The notes: generated from the sequence alone by a model not told the origin. Shown: positions 17,479 to 25,343, counted from the first letter of the stretch. The stretch: DNA of 64,000 nt from Pseudomonas citrullilanati (GCF_030580855.1 NZ_JAUQOP010000024.1:1-64000); one strand, 5' to 3'. Program-made: numbers and translations.

Positions 17479-17881
17479 CGCTTCCAGGGGCATGGCATTC
17501 AGTTGAGCCATGCCGATTCATTGTGGTGGGTGAACTCATTGTGGCGAGGGAATTTATCCCCGCTGGGCTGCGCAGCAGCCCCAAACAATCATCTCGATAT
17601 GTCAAGCTGGACGCGTTCAACCATTGGAGTTGCTTCGCAACTCAGCGGGGATGAATCCCCTCGCCACGGGGTGTGTGCTGGGCTGATTATCCTGGCTGAC
17701 CAGCACCCCCCTACATAAATAGCGCTTCCAGGGGCATGGCATTCAGTTGAGCCATGCCGATTCATTGTGGTGTGAACTCATTGTGGCGAGGGGATTTATC
17801 CCCGCTGGGCTGCGCAGCAGCCCCAAACAATCATCTCGATATGTCAGGCTGGACGCGTTCAACCTTTGGAAGTTGCTTCGC
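17473..17881. repeat. Direct duplication of the sco 3' end and its REP
   Basis: Bases 17473-17638 (starting with the last codons and stop of sco) recur almost exactly at 17717-17881, with a few substitutions and small indels. Both copies contain the small palindrome GGCATGGC/GCCATGCC (17489-17513 in copy one) and the REP left arm. The second copy ends abruptly where a truncated DUF6124 gene begins. Confidence 0.85.
17541..17667. repeat. REP pair of the GTGGCGAGGG type
   Basis: GTGGCGAGGGAATTTATCCC (17541 on) faces GGGGATGAATCCCCTCGCCAC ending at 17667, with CTGGGCTGCGCAGCAGCCCC inside the left arm. The same class recurs at 17783 (half element), 33506 and 59115. It differs from the GTGGGAGC class seen elsewhere in the window. 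Confidence 0.85.
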
Positions 17882-17888
17882 TCCTACG

Positions 17889-18094
17889 CAGCTATTCACC
17901 GTCGTGAAAGGCCTCGACAACGAATGCTTGCTCGCCAACCTCAGCGAAACCCTGGCCTCGGCGGATGCCATGGTGAGCGACTTGGCGTTTGACCTGGATG
18001 GGTCAAGACGGCATGTGGCGCTTGGGATTCAGCAGTTGATTGAGCTGAGTTCGTTGTTGGCGAATCGGGTATGGATAACGTGGAGCCGAGGCAG
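17889..18094 (+). pseudogene. Truncated, frameshifted DUF6124 gene (third copy)
   Basis: The stretch reads FTVVKGLDNECLLANL, then LASADAMVSDLAFDLDGS and on to LLANRV, matching the C-terminal two thirds of the intact copies at 21424 and 30570. The start, the N-terminal third and the leader RNA region are missing and replaced by the duplicated REP segment. One base is lost in GGGTATGGATAACG (the intact copy has GGGTGTTGGATAACG), shifting the frame just before the normal end. The homologous terminator is still present downstream. Confidence 0.85.
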
Positions 18095-18113
18095 CAGTAA
18101 TATTTCCCAACGA

Positions 18114-18142
18114 AAAAAGCCCGGCGTTTGGCGCCGGGTTTT
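18114..18142 (+). terminator. Terminator after the broken DUF6124 copy
   Basis: CCCGGCG (18120-18126) and CGCCGGG (18132-18138) form a stem followed by TTTT and preceded by AAAAAA, so it can work in both directions. The same design follows the intact copy at 30955. Confidence 0.8.
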
Positions 18143-18309
18143 GGTTCTTCTATTTGCAAATAATGTACGAATACTCTATAAACATCCTGAAATTACAGCT
18201 CCCTTTCTAGCGCCAGCCGTCAAATTGCAAAAAATGGCGAGCATAACCAGTTCGTATACATGTATGTGGTTCCGCCATCTTCTTATATTAGTCCGCCTTG
18301 AGGATTTTT

Positions 18310-18723
18310 CTAGTGATTCGTGCCCGCACTTACAACACCATAAATTTGTAGCTGGTGATAAACGTAGAAACAAAAAACTGCAAGAAAAATCAAGAAGGTT
18401 GGCAAATGGCTTGGGTGTGCCCAGTAGACAATATGATCAAGCAATAGCACTGCCGTTACAGCTGTGGCGAAAATGCTTGCGGACTTTTCAAGAAGGGTCT
18501 GAGGCACATTTTTTGATTTTCTTAGCCGATAAGGTCGTTGTAAAACTAAAAGTAGCAGCAATATGAATAGCGTGCCAACAATTGCTGCAAATGGAATAGC
18601 GATGGTGTCATGCTCGATAGCATATAAGTTATTTTCAAAATTAAAGTATAAATTATAGCCACCGACTACTGGGGTAGCCGAGAGACTTGCCAAATAGAAA
18701 ACAAAAGAATGTCTTATCTTCAT
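18310..18723 (-). CDS. Probable bacteriocin immunity protein, four-helix membrane protein
   Basis: A 137-residue, AT-rich gene. The start at ATG 18723 (MKIRHSFVFYLASL) follows AAGGA by about eight bases; an in-frame codon at 18759 has no ribosome site. Four hydrophobic helices are apparent (about residues 7-26, 43-62, 82-100 and 108-126) with a basic loop LQRPYRLRKSKN, so it should sit in the inner membrane. It lies 52 bases downstream of, and on the same strand as, the colicin M-like gene. PmiA-type immunity proteins of Pseudomonas M-type bacteriocins are small four-helix inner-membrane proteins, which fits. No family signature was recognised, so the role is inferred from topology and position. 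Confidence 0.65.
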   Translation of the reverse strand: MKIRHSFVFYLASLSATPVVGGYNLYFNFENNLYAIEHDTIAIPFAAIVGTLFILLLLLVLQRPYRLRKSKNVPQTLLEKSASIFATAVTAVLLLDHIVYWAHPSHLPTFLIFLAVFCFYVYHQLQIYGVVSAGTNH

Positions 18724-18775
18724 GTTTTTGTCCTTGCCCCATGGCAATAGCATTACCACACCATGGCACTACCAC

Positions 18776-19717
18776 TTAGAAGTTAGGAGTTTTAAAACCT
18801 TTTCCTATCAAGTGAATTTTGTGTTCACCCGAAATATTGATTGGGTACCCTTTCCCTGGTAGGGCTCTGCCAGCCGTAGTCATTTGCTCAAGCGCCAGGG
18901 GTCTATCGCTTTTATTGAAGTCATAAATGTCATGGTAGGCTTTGACTGTTCCCAAGAATTGCCAAGATGTGTCTTGGTGGCGAGTAAAATCGCCCTCAAC
19001 ACGGAGTGTAATTCGCCCGAGGTAAGCACCAGTGATAAGGCTGTCCTTGCCCGTATCGTAAGCTATCTTTGGGTCCACCAGATGATACGTACCCGGCGAC
19101 TTAGTATTTTCGATAGTCTGCTGCAATAATGGGAGTTTGTGTTCTCTTACTTGCAAACCAATAGTATTTATATCTACCTCAAGCTTCTTCCCCTTCCCCC
19201 ATAAATAATGCGCCAACGCTTTGACCGGGCTGAACGTACCTCCAGATAACTTAGGCGTTTCCAATTTGTATGTTGTACTACGGGCGTATTTTGAGTTAGC
19301 GATAGCGATAATAGCCTCCCTCGACGTAAAACCACTTCTCTCAAGCGCATCAGCCAAACTAAAACAAATAGCTTTATTCTTGAAAAACACGTCATTTATA
19401 CGCCAGTGAGGATCTACCCAACCACGTTCCCGCTCGACAATTTGCCATATATCTTTTATTGCGCCATAAGCATTTTTATGATTTACAGCCTTATCGAGAA
19501 CTTTAAGATTGAAAGTAAAATCATCCAGCCCGGTCTGAGTTTTTATAAGATCGGTTATATAAAAATCGTCATCTTCTGTTAGTACATCTGGCTGAGGCGG
19601 TGGAAATATATAAGTACCATCAATGATGATACCGTCCGTGGACCAATATCCTCCTAACGAGCCTCGCCATGTACCGTTTACCTGAGTCGGGGGCAAGTCA
19701 ATTCCGTTCTGCTTCAT
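18776..19717 (-). CDS. Colicin M-like lipid II-degrading bacteriocin (variant active site)
   Basis: Colicin M enzymes enter the periplasm of related bacteria and cleave lipid II, stopping wall synthesis. The 313-residue protein has no signal peptide. The C-terminal catalytic domain is recognisable by VKALAHYLWGKGKKLEVDI, TYHLVDPKIAYDTGKDS, AYLGRITLRVEGDF and the core HDIYDFNKSDR (Asp263, Tyr265, Asp266, Arg272). In characterised members the core ends with His-Arg (YDxNxSTHR); here one residue is missing and Asp-Arg replaces His-Arg. The N-terminal 100 residues, the receptor and translocation part, resemble nothing I know; no TonB box is evident. AAGGA precedes the ATG. Low GC indicates transfer. 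Confidence 0.75.
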   Translation of the reverse strand: MKQNGIDLPPTQVNGTWRGSLGGYWSTDGIIIDGTYIFPPPQPDVLTEDDDFYITDLIKTQTGLDDFTFNLKVLDKAVNHKNAYGAIKDIWQIVERERGWVDPHWRINDVFFKNKAICFSLADALERSGFTSREAIIAIANSKYARSTTYKLETPKLSGGTFSPVKALAHYLWGKGKKLEVDINTIGLQVREHKLPLLQQTIENTKSPGTYHLVDPKIAYDTGKDSLITGAYLGRITLRVEGDFTRHQDTSWQFLGTVKAYHDIYDFNKSDRPLALEQMTTAGRALPGKGYPINISGEHKIHLIGKGFKTPNF

Positions 19718-19760
19718 GGGGTCAAGTCCTTTTGTGATCGTAAACTTAAATATACTATGA

Positions 19761-19777
19761 CCAGATTTTTTATCTGG
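19761..19777. promoter_or_regulatory. Palindrome upstream of the bacteriocin gene
   Basis: CCAGAT and ATCTGG flank five T residues (19761-19777), about 44 bases before the bacteriocin ATG. It could be an operator or a small hairpin; it is not a LexA box (CTG-N10-CAG), and no PrtN box was seen. Confidence 0.4.
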
Positions 19778-19948
19778 CTTTTCTAATTAAGCACGAAGAT
19801 GTAGGAGGCTCAATACCCCAGTCACCGCTTGGGAAATGGATTACAGTGTTTTAGGAATAAAAGGACGAATTTGTTTTCTAATATAATTCTGCGCCGTGGG
19901 TGTCAGAAATTTTGTGTTCGGGCATAACATGGGTAAGAGGTGCATGTA

Positions 19949-20136
19949 TGCCAATCAAGAAGAAACCACTGCGAGACCTACCCAAAATCCCCAAGGAGCT
20001 GCTCGAGCAGTTCGGTGAGGGTCTGATGACTGCCGAGGCTATCGAGGACGCCTCTACGGCGTCCAAAAAGGCGCTGATCGAACGAGCCTTGAGCGCCGAG
20101 CTCGGTCATCACCTGGGCTATCCGCCGGGCGCGTAG
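19949..20136 (+). mobile_element. IS256-family transposase remnant (N-terminal 62 codons)
   Basis: The frame from ATG 19949 reads MPIKKKPLRDLPKIPKELLE and ends in LIERALSAELGHHLGYPPGA followed by a stop. This is the characteristic start of IS256 (mutator) transposases, which normally run to about 400 residues. All of the DDE catalytic part is gone. Similar short sequences flank it (AAAGGACGAATTTGTTTT at 19860 and GGGGACGAATTTATTTAC at 20150), possible leftovers of element ends. It lies between the bacteriocin pair and the next small operon, marking the boundary of the AT-rich patch. Confidence 0.85.
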
Positions 20137-20203
20137 CGCCCGAGAATATGGGGACGAATTTATTTACAGGCTCAATCTGCCCCACTTCTTCCCTTCAGCC
20201 AAC

Positions 20204-20437
20204 CTACTCAAACCGCCGTCGCCTCATGAACAACCCCACCCCAATCGTCACGGCAAAAACCGACAGCAACCCCAGATCAAACCCCAAGAAACGGCTCTGA
20301 CCCGCCACAACGCTGCCAACCGCACCCGCCGCCACCAACACCACGCCTAGCCACTTACGCAGCAGATACGGCTTGAGGAATTGATCGAGCAGAAAGGACA
20401 TCACCAAGGCAATGACCAATTGAGTCATGTCGGACAT
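20204..20437 (-). CDS. Small two-to-three-helix membrane protein
   Basis: A 77-residue protein starting MSDMTQLVIALVMSFLLDQF with GGAG seven bases before the ATG. It has hydrophobic segments at about residues 4-20, 29-46 and 53-70 and ends with the basic tail MRRRRFE, probably cytoplasmic. It follows the 159-residue gene by 12 bases, so the two form an operon. I do not recognise the family. Being next to a bacteriocin remnant and an intact DUF6124 unit, it could be an accessory membrane partner of the upstream gene; this is guesswork. Confidence 0.7.
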   Translation of the reverse strand: MSDMTQLVIALVMSFLLDQFLKPYLLRKWLGVVLVAAGAVGSVVAGQSRFLGFDLGLLSVFAVTIGVGLFMRRRRFE

Positions 20438-20449
20438 GTACGTCTCCAG

Positions 20450-20929
20450 TCAGGTCTTGATGATCAATGTCGAGAGGCTGCGTTGCGGGCCGATGCCGCC
20501 GTTGACCTGTGCCTCGATGCTGACCAGTACATCGCCCGCATGGTAGGTGGGCAGGACTTCATTGGCATACTTGCGCACACCGGCCCCTACAGATGTCGCC
20601 ACGTAAGAAGGGGCTACGGCCTTGGCGGCAACACCGAAGGCAGAGCCAGCAAGGGTGGCAATCGTGGTGCGTTGGGCGTTGAGGGCATCGCCCTGTTGGC
20701 GGGTCAACGGCTTGGAGATACCGATCATCATCACGCACGGCAGGCCCTTGGCCTGCATCTTGTCGTACACCTCGACGACCTTGGTGTTGACCTCGTAGTG
20801 GGCGCTTTTCGCTTCGCCAAAATGCAGTTCGCGCAAGCGTCCGCGCTCGTTGTCGGTGAGGGTGATCTGCGAGACGTTGAAGACGATTCCGTGAGTGCCC
20901 ATGTATTGGTAAGTCCCTTCGAACTTCAT
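20450..20929 (-). CDS. Hypothetical protein; a decayed copy lies at 31 kb
   Basis: A 159-residue protein starting at ATG 20929 after AAAGGAAACGAGTG; a GTG one codon earlier is less well placed. No signal peptide. It starts MKFEGTYQYMGTHGIVFNVS and contains a Gly/Ala-rich hydrophobic hairpin (IATLAGSAFGVAAKAVAP, about residues 95-112) that could insert in a membrane, followed by a beta-rich end. I do not recognise the family. It is transcribed away from the DUF6124 leader at 21060. A fragment of a paralogue lies beside the second DUF6124 gene (31017-31160), so the two genes belong to one duplicated module. Confidence 0.75.
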   Translation of the reverse strand: MKFEGTYQYMGTHGIVFNVSQITLTDNERGRLRELHFGEAKSAHYEVNTKVVEVYDKMQAKGLPCVMMIGISKPLTRQQGDALNAQRTTIATLAGSAFGVAAKAVAPSYVATSVGAGVRKYANEVLPTYHAGDVLVSIEAQVNGGIGPQRSLSTLIIKT

Positions 20930-21059
20930 CACTCGTTTCCTTTCGAGGTAAAGGCGTCGATTTTCTATAATGAACGGATTGGATTCAAATCATTTCATTT
21001 GTGTCAGTGATTGACCGGTTGGACCGCTATCGTGAGCAAGCCCCGGTCCCAGCGCCAAA

Positions 21060-21423
21060 CAAGCCACCCGCACCACCCAAAAAACCCTCTCCTACAGCCC
21101 CTGCCTACACACCCCTATCAAGCTACGCATCCTTGCGCCTTTGCCTACAACTACGCCAGAATCCGCCCGCTTGTGCGCCTTGTCCCCGGGTTCTATTGTC
21201 TTCCTGCCACTGCCCATCAGTGGTCGGGTTTAGTAGCCCGGATGACATCCCGGTTGCACGAGTCTCATCAGTTAGGCATTCGCCTGCACTCGATGGTGGC
21301 TGTGCGCATGGCGCCCTCGGGCGCGCCGGTTTTAGGTATGTCACCGGTCTACTAACCTGCGCACAGCCGCCACCCTATCGTTTAGTAGCGAAATGGTTGC
21401 GGCCTAACCGAGAAGACATACCT
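21060..21423 (+). promoter_or_regulatory. Structured leader (candidate cis-regulatory RNA) of DUF6124 gene, copy A
   Basis: This non-coding stretch is highly similar to 30205-30569, which also precedes a DUF6124 gene. A candidate promoter is TTGTGC (21171-21176), 17 bases, TATTGT (21194-21199). Then come a hairpin CCACTG-CCCAT-CAGTGG (21207-21223), a hairpin showing TTTAGTAG in its loop (21225-21240), and a long stem GGTGGCTGTGCGCA/TGCGCACAGCCGCCACC (21295-21308 with 21358-21374). That stem encloses GCGCC-CTCG-GGCGC (21311-21324) and a CCGGT/ACCGG hairpin. CTACTAA (21349-21355) and a second TTTAGTAG (21381-21388) follow. The complementary motifs allow alternative pairings. Confidence 0.65.
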
Positions 21424-21786
21424 ATGTTCAAGATAACGCCCAATCCGCCTGAAGCAGGCTCCACCTCGCAATCCGCAAAATCCAAAGCCAAACAGCAAGA
21501 CGAAACCACCCAACGCGTGCTCGATCATTACTTGCTACCGAAGCCGAATAAATCCCAAGACGAACCAAAACCGGGCCAGCTATTCACCCTCGTGAAAGGC
21601 CTCGACAACGAATGCCTGCTCGCCAACCTCAGCGAAACCCTGGCCTCGGCGGATGCCATGGTGAGTGACTTGGCGTTTGACCTGGATGGGTCAAGGCGTC
21701 ATGTGGCGCTCGGGATTCAGCAGTTGATTGAGCTAAGTTCGTTGTTGGCGAATCGGGTGTTGGATAACGTGGAGCCGCGGCGGTAG
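21424..21786 (+). CDS. DUF6124-like small protein, copy A
   Basis: A 120-residue soluble protein of a Pseudomonas-restricted family. It begins MFKITPNPPEAGSTS, has a Lys/Gln-rich middle, and a conserved helical C-terminal half (ECLLANLSETLASADAMVSD and VALGIQQLIELSSLLANRVL). The MFK.TPNPP start is the family hallmark. The reading frame stays open upstream for 140 codons, but that part is the structured leader and is not coding-like; the ATG is set by alignment with copy B. The ribosome site (GAGAAGA) is weaker than in copy B. Function unknown; the family is usually found as several paralogues per genome, each behind a similar leader. Confidence 0.8.
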   Translation: MFKITPNPPEAGSTSQSAKSKAKQQDETTQRVLDHYLLPKPNKSQDEPKPGQLFTLVKGLDNECLLANLSETLASADAMVSDLAFDLDGSRRHVALGIQQLIELSSLLANRVLDNVEPRR

Positions 21787-21805
21787 TCATTACCCATCAA
21801 CGAAA

Positions 21806-21840
21806 AGGGGACAGACCTATTTCCAGCAAACCTGTCCCCT
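21806..21840. terminator. Hairpin between convergent DUF6124 and TonB receptor genes
   Basis: AGGGGACAG (21806-21814) pairs with CTGTCCCCT (21832-21840), 19 bases past the DUF6124 stop and 19 before the receptor stop. AAAA precedes the stem on the plus strand, so termination on the minus strand is the better fit. The GGGGACAGA..TATTT sequence resembles a dispersed Pseudomonas repeat. Confidence 0.5.
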
Positions 21841-21858
21841 CTTCACTTCACCTAGCAC

Positions 21859-24051
21859 TTAGAAATCGATAGTCCCCGAAAACTTCACCAACCGCGGATC
21901 ACCCTGCGAGAGGTAGCCGCCGTTGGCCGAGGCCCAGTAGTTCTTGTCGGTGATGTTTTCCACGTTGACGCGCAACGTCAGGTCTTTCTCCACGAATTTC
22001 ATTTTGTAACGTGCACCAGCGTCGAAACGATTCCATGTCGGCAAGCTCAGGTTGTTAGCCTGATCAGCGTACTGCCCGCCCGTGCGCAACATCCTTGCGC
22101 TGAGCGCGGCACCTTCGATACCCGGCACATCCCAATCCACGCTGGCATTGAGCTGGAACGTTGGCACGCCAATGGCGTGATTGCCATCGTTGAGGCCGCC
22201 CGCGGTTTTTTTGAGTTCGGACGTCATGCGGGTACCGCCGGCCATCAACCGGAGGCCTTCGATGGGTTCGCCGAAAACGCTGATCTCCAGCCCTTTGTTG
22301 ACCTGCTCACCGTCACGCACATAGAGGCTCTGCGCGTTGTCGACGTAACCATCGGAAGGTTTCTCGATGCGGAAAACACCCAGGTTGGCACCGAAGGTTT
22401 GCAGGTCCAGCTTGATGCCCGCTTCCAACTGTTTTGTGCGGCCTGGGGGAAAGGCTTGGCCCAGGTTCGTGATGCCTGTACCGGACGCCACTGGCCCTTT
22501 TGCCAAGCCTTCGATCCGGTTGGCGTAGAGCGATACGCTCTCCACGGGCTTATACACGATGCCATAAACCGGCGTGGTAATGGCTTCCTCGTAGAGCGCG
22601 CTACGACTGCCATCGTTTGCTGGATTGGCTGCTCCGTTTGAAGTGGTGCCATCGTATTTATAGTTTTCGACACGCAACTGCTGACGCCGAACACCATAAG
22701 TAACCAGCAATGTGTCATCGAACAAGCCCAGCGTGTCGGAAACCGCCAGACTTCGGTTGCGGGTTTTGCCGGTCACCCCGGGATCACCCATTTCACCGCC
22801 CGTGCTGGACACCGCCGTCGGCTTAGGAAGCTTCGGGGTGTTGTAGATGTTGCTGTTCCCGGTCACGGAACGATAGAACGTGTACGCGTTTTCCTGCTCG
22901 GTCCAGATCGTCGAGCCACCGATCGCAACTTGGTGGGAAACAGGGCCAGTATCAAAGCGCCCGTTCAACCCTCCACTGAACGAAGTATTGTCTTCATTGT
23001 GAGGAATTTCCGAGCCACCGATCGTCGCTACGCCGTTGTTGCCTACCAGTGTCGGGGTGGCATATACCCCGGTTTCGCGGGTGTGCTTCGCACCGCCAGC
23101 CAGGTAGGCGGTCCAGTTTTCGTTCAGGTCCCAATCGCCACGGACCATGCCGAACGTGTCTTCCGTTTCGGAGTAAGTCCAGTCCTGCCCATAATTGTGG
23201 CTCGCGTTTGGAGCCGTGGGAATGCGGGTGGCATTGCCGATATTCACGGAATTACGCAGTCCATTGATACGCTGTTTCTGATACCCGAAATCGGTGGAAA
23301 CGCGGAAGTTATCACCTTGATAGTCCAGGCCCGCAACGAACAACTTCGTGCGCTGATCCTGGTCGTCGATCGCTGTTTCACCTTCCCGCTGGCTCAAATT
23401 CAACCTGGCGCCAAACCGGTCATCCTCGCCGAATCGCTGCCCGATATCCAAATGCTCGCCAATGCGGCCATCGCTGCTGATGTCCTGGGTATAGCGACGA
23501 GTCGGGCTATCCTCCGCACGTTTGGGCTGCAAGTTGACGCCGCCCCCCAGGCCCGAGCCCGTCGGACTGACACCATTGATAAACGCGTTGGGACCTTTGA
23601 ACACCTCGACCCGCTCGATAGCCTCCGTCGACAGAATTTGACGCGGTAGAACGCCATACAGCCCGTTGTAGGAAATGTCGTCGCTGTTCAGCGGCAAGCC
23701 CCGGATCACGAACACTTGGGATTGGTTACCAAACCCATAGGATTGGCGCACCGACGGGTCATTGAGAAGCACATCGCCGACGTCCTCAGCTTGTTGATCT
23801 TCAATCAACTGCGCGGTGTAACTCGTCATCACGAACGGGACATCCATGTTGTCCTGATTCCCCAGCACGCCCATCTGGCCTCCCCTCGCCACCTGACCGC
23901 CCGCGTAGGGCGTGGGTAGCGTGTTGGAATTGGGTTTTATCGCACTGGCGGTAACGTCGGTTACGCCCAATTCAATAGGCTCTGCCGCCTGGGCCAGAAA
24001 GCTGGCCGAGCAGCATGCAGCCAGCAACGTAAGGCGAGATGGAAATAGCAT
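21859..24051 (-). CDS. TonB-dependent siderophore receptor
   Basis: An outer-membrane, TonB-driven importer of ferric siderophore. The 730-residue precursor starts at ATG 24051 (MLFPSRLTLLAACC); an in-frame TTG at 24084 is less likely. A signal peptide ends near AQA (residue 22). The plug domain follows directly (PFVMTSYTAQLIEDQQAEDV, FVIRGLPLN, VEVFKGPNAFINGVSPTGSG), so there is no N-terminal signalling domain for a sigma/anti-sigma pair. The beta-barrel ends in ...VKFSGTIDF with the terminal Phe. It resembles the ferrichrome/hydroxamate receptor group, but the ligand cannot be read from sequence. A Fur-like site lies upstream. Confidence 0.92.
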   Translation of the reverse strand: MLFPSRLTLLAACCSASFLAQAAEPIELGVTDVTASAIKPNSNTLPTPYAGGQVARGGQMGVLGNQDNMDVPFVMTSYTAQLIEDQQAEDVGDVLLNDPSVRQSYGFGNQSQVFVIRGLPLNSDDISYNGLYGVLPRQILSTEAIERVEVFKGPNAFINGVSPTGSGLGGGVNLQPKRAEDSPTRRYTQDISSDGRIGEHLDIGQRFGEDDRFGARLNLSQREGETAIDDQDQRTKLFVAGLDYQGDNFRVSTDFGYQKQRINGLRNSVNIGNATRIPTAPNASHNYGQDWTYSETEDTFGMVRGDWDLNENWTAYLAGGAKHTRETGVYATPTLVGNNGVATIGGSEIPHNEDNTSFSGGLNGRFDTGPVSHQVAIGGSTIWTEQENAYTFYRSVTGNSNIYNTPKLPKPTAVSSTGGEMGDPGVTGKTRNRSLAVSDTLGLFDDTLLVTYGVRRQQLRVENYKYDGTTSNGAANPANDGSRSALYEEAITTPVYGIVYKPVESVSLYANRIEGLAKGPVASGTGITNLGQAFPPGRTKQLEAGIKLDLQTFGANLGVFRIEKPSDGYVDNAQSLYVRDGEQVNKGLEISVFGEPIEGLRLMAGGTRMTSELKKTAGGLNDGNHAIGVPTFQLNASVDWDVPGIEGAALSARMLRTGGQYADQANNLSLPTWNRFDAGARYKMKFVEKDLTLRVNVENITDKNYWASANGGYLSQGDPRLVKFSGTIDF

Positions 24052-24090
24052 GGAGTGAGTACCTGCCGGGAAACGGAGCGCCAAAAACCA

Positions 24091-24109
24091 CTAATGCTAA
24101 TGATTCGCA
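24091..24109 (-). promoter_or_regulatory. Candidate Fur box upstream of the TonB receptor
   Basis: CTAATGCTAATGATTCGCA (24091-24109, plus strand) resembles the Fur consensus GATAATGATAATCATTATC, especially the AATGCTAATGATTC core. It lies 40-58 bases before the receptor start, which suits iron repression. Confidence 0.5.
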
Positions 24110-24265
24110 GATAGATTATCTATAACCAACAGTCTGTTGCTGTAAAAATAGAACGGTCGAAATCCGCCAGATACCGCTGTGTAGAGTCTTCGGCGAATGG
24201 CTACGGCCTCGCACCGTCTATTCTCAACCGTCAACAGTATTCCTGCGTAGGCCACGGAGCATTGC

Positions 24266-25045
24266 ATGTTGATGAATTGGAAGGGCCAGGTCGCCTTGGT
24301 CAGTGGCGCTGGCAGCGAACATGGGATCGGTCTGGCCATCGCGAGGCGCTTGGGTAACCTGGGGGCAAACCTGGTCATCACCGCCAGCAGCGCCCGCATC
24401 CATGATCGCGTCGCGCAACTGAGGTCGGAAGGTTATGAGGTGGACGGTCGCGCGGCAGATCTCACCCAGCCAGCTCAAGTCGCCGAGTTGGTGACTTGGG
24501 CCGAATCGCGATGGGGAACAATCGACGTGCTCGTGAACAACGCCGGCATGGCGGTTCAGGGTGAAGCCGAGGTGTTCTCGGACATGGCCACTATGAGCGT
24601 CGATGCCTGGAACACCGCGATCGCCCGCAACCTGACGACTGTATTTTTGCTGACCCGAGCCGTATTGCCGGGCATGCAAAATCGTCGATACGGGCGCATC
24701 GTGCATATCAGTTCTACCACCGGCACCCGCGTCAGCAATCCCGGCGAGGCCGCCTATGCCGCGGCAAAGGCCGGGATCGTCGGGATGAACATGAGCTTGG
24801 CCCTGGAAGTCGCTCCGTTCGGCATCACCGTGAATGCCGTTGCCCCCGGGTGGATCGCGACGCAGTCCAGCACAGCCGAGGAATTGGCTGCAGCGAAGTA
24901 TGTTCCCGTCGGGCGTGCGGGCAGACCGGAGGAAGTCGCCGCTGCGGTAGCCTTTCTTGCTTCTCCGGAAGCCAGCTACATCACGGGCGAACTGCTTGTG
25001 GTCGATGGCGGTAATTGCCTGTCGGAGAACAAAAGTCCTCGTTGA
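24266..25045 (+). CDS. SDR-family oxidoreductase (FabG-like)
   Basis: An NAD(P)-dependent short-chain dehydrogenase/reductase of 259 residues. The cofactor motif GAGSEHGIG (near residue 14), NNAG (near 91), the catalytic Ser in VHISSTTG (near 150) and YAAAK (near 165) are all present, as is the C-terminal LLVVDGGN typical of 3-oxoacyl-reductase-like SDRs. The substrate is not known. It is divergent from the TonB receptor across about 215 bases. ATG 24266 is used; ATG 24272 (MNWKG) is an alternative and neither has a strong ribosome site. Confidence 0.88.
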   Translation: MLMNWKGQVALVSGAGSEHGIGLAIARRLGNLGANLVITASSARIHDRVAQLRSEGYEVDGRAADLTQPAQVAELVTWAESRWGTIDVLVNNAGMAVQGEAEVFSDMATMSVDAWNTAIARNLTTVFLLTRAVLPGMQNRRYGRIVHISSTTGTRVSNPGEAAYAAAKAGIVGMNMSLALEVAPFGITVNAVAPGWIATQSSTAEELAAAKYVPVGRAGRPEEVAAAVAFLASPEASYITGELLVVDGGNCLSENKSPR

Positions 25046-25343
25046 ATCAAAAGCCCTTTGCTGGAAGGGATTCATGTGCTGACGGTGTTCATTTCGGACC
25101 CGTTTCCCTGTTTTCAGGATGAAGTTTTAAGCGATGCGGAGTCGGTTGGGGAGTGAGGTGGAGGGTGATTAGGACTGCCCGACGGGAGACCTTTGCTTAC
25201 CCACATGACGATGCCCGATTTAGTACTTTTCATCCTGTACGCGGCCAGCTATAAAGCCACTGCGTTGTCCATTTCCGAGCCAATCCAAATACCGACGCCA
25301 GTAAATGGGCCACCAAACGCGCTTCGGTTTGAACAGAAAATGC
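25046..25343. other. Intergenic stretch without recognised gene
   Basis: About 300 bases between the SDR gene and the REP pair at 25344. The short open frames here have no ribosome site and no recognisable product. I see no tRNA-like or riboswitch-like structure. Confidence 0.5.

Noticed and set aside
19740..19800. LexA or PrtN control site for the bacteriocin
   Set aside because: No CTG-N10-CAG or repeated ATTG..GT pattern is present before the gene.
21001..21423. Upstream extension of the DUF6124 copy A frame by about 140 codons
   Set aside because: The same region at copy B is not in frame and the conservation is at the RNA level (hairpins and motifs), so the short start is right.
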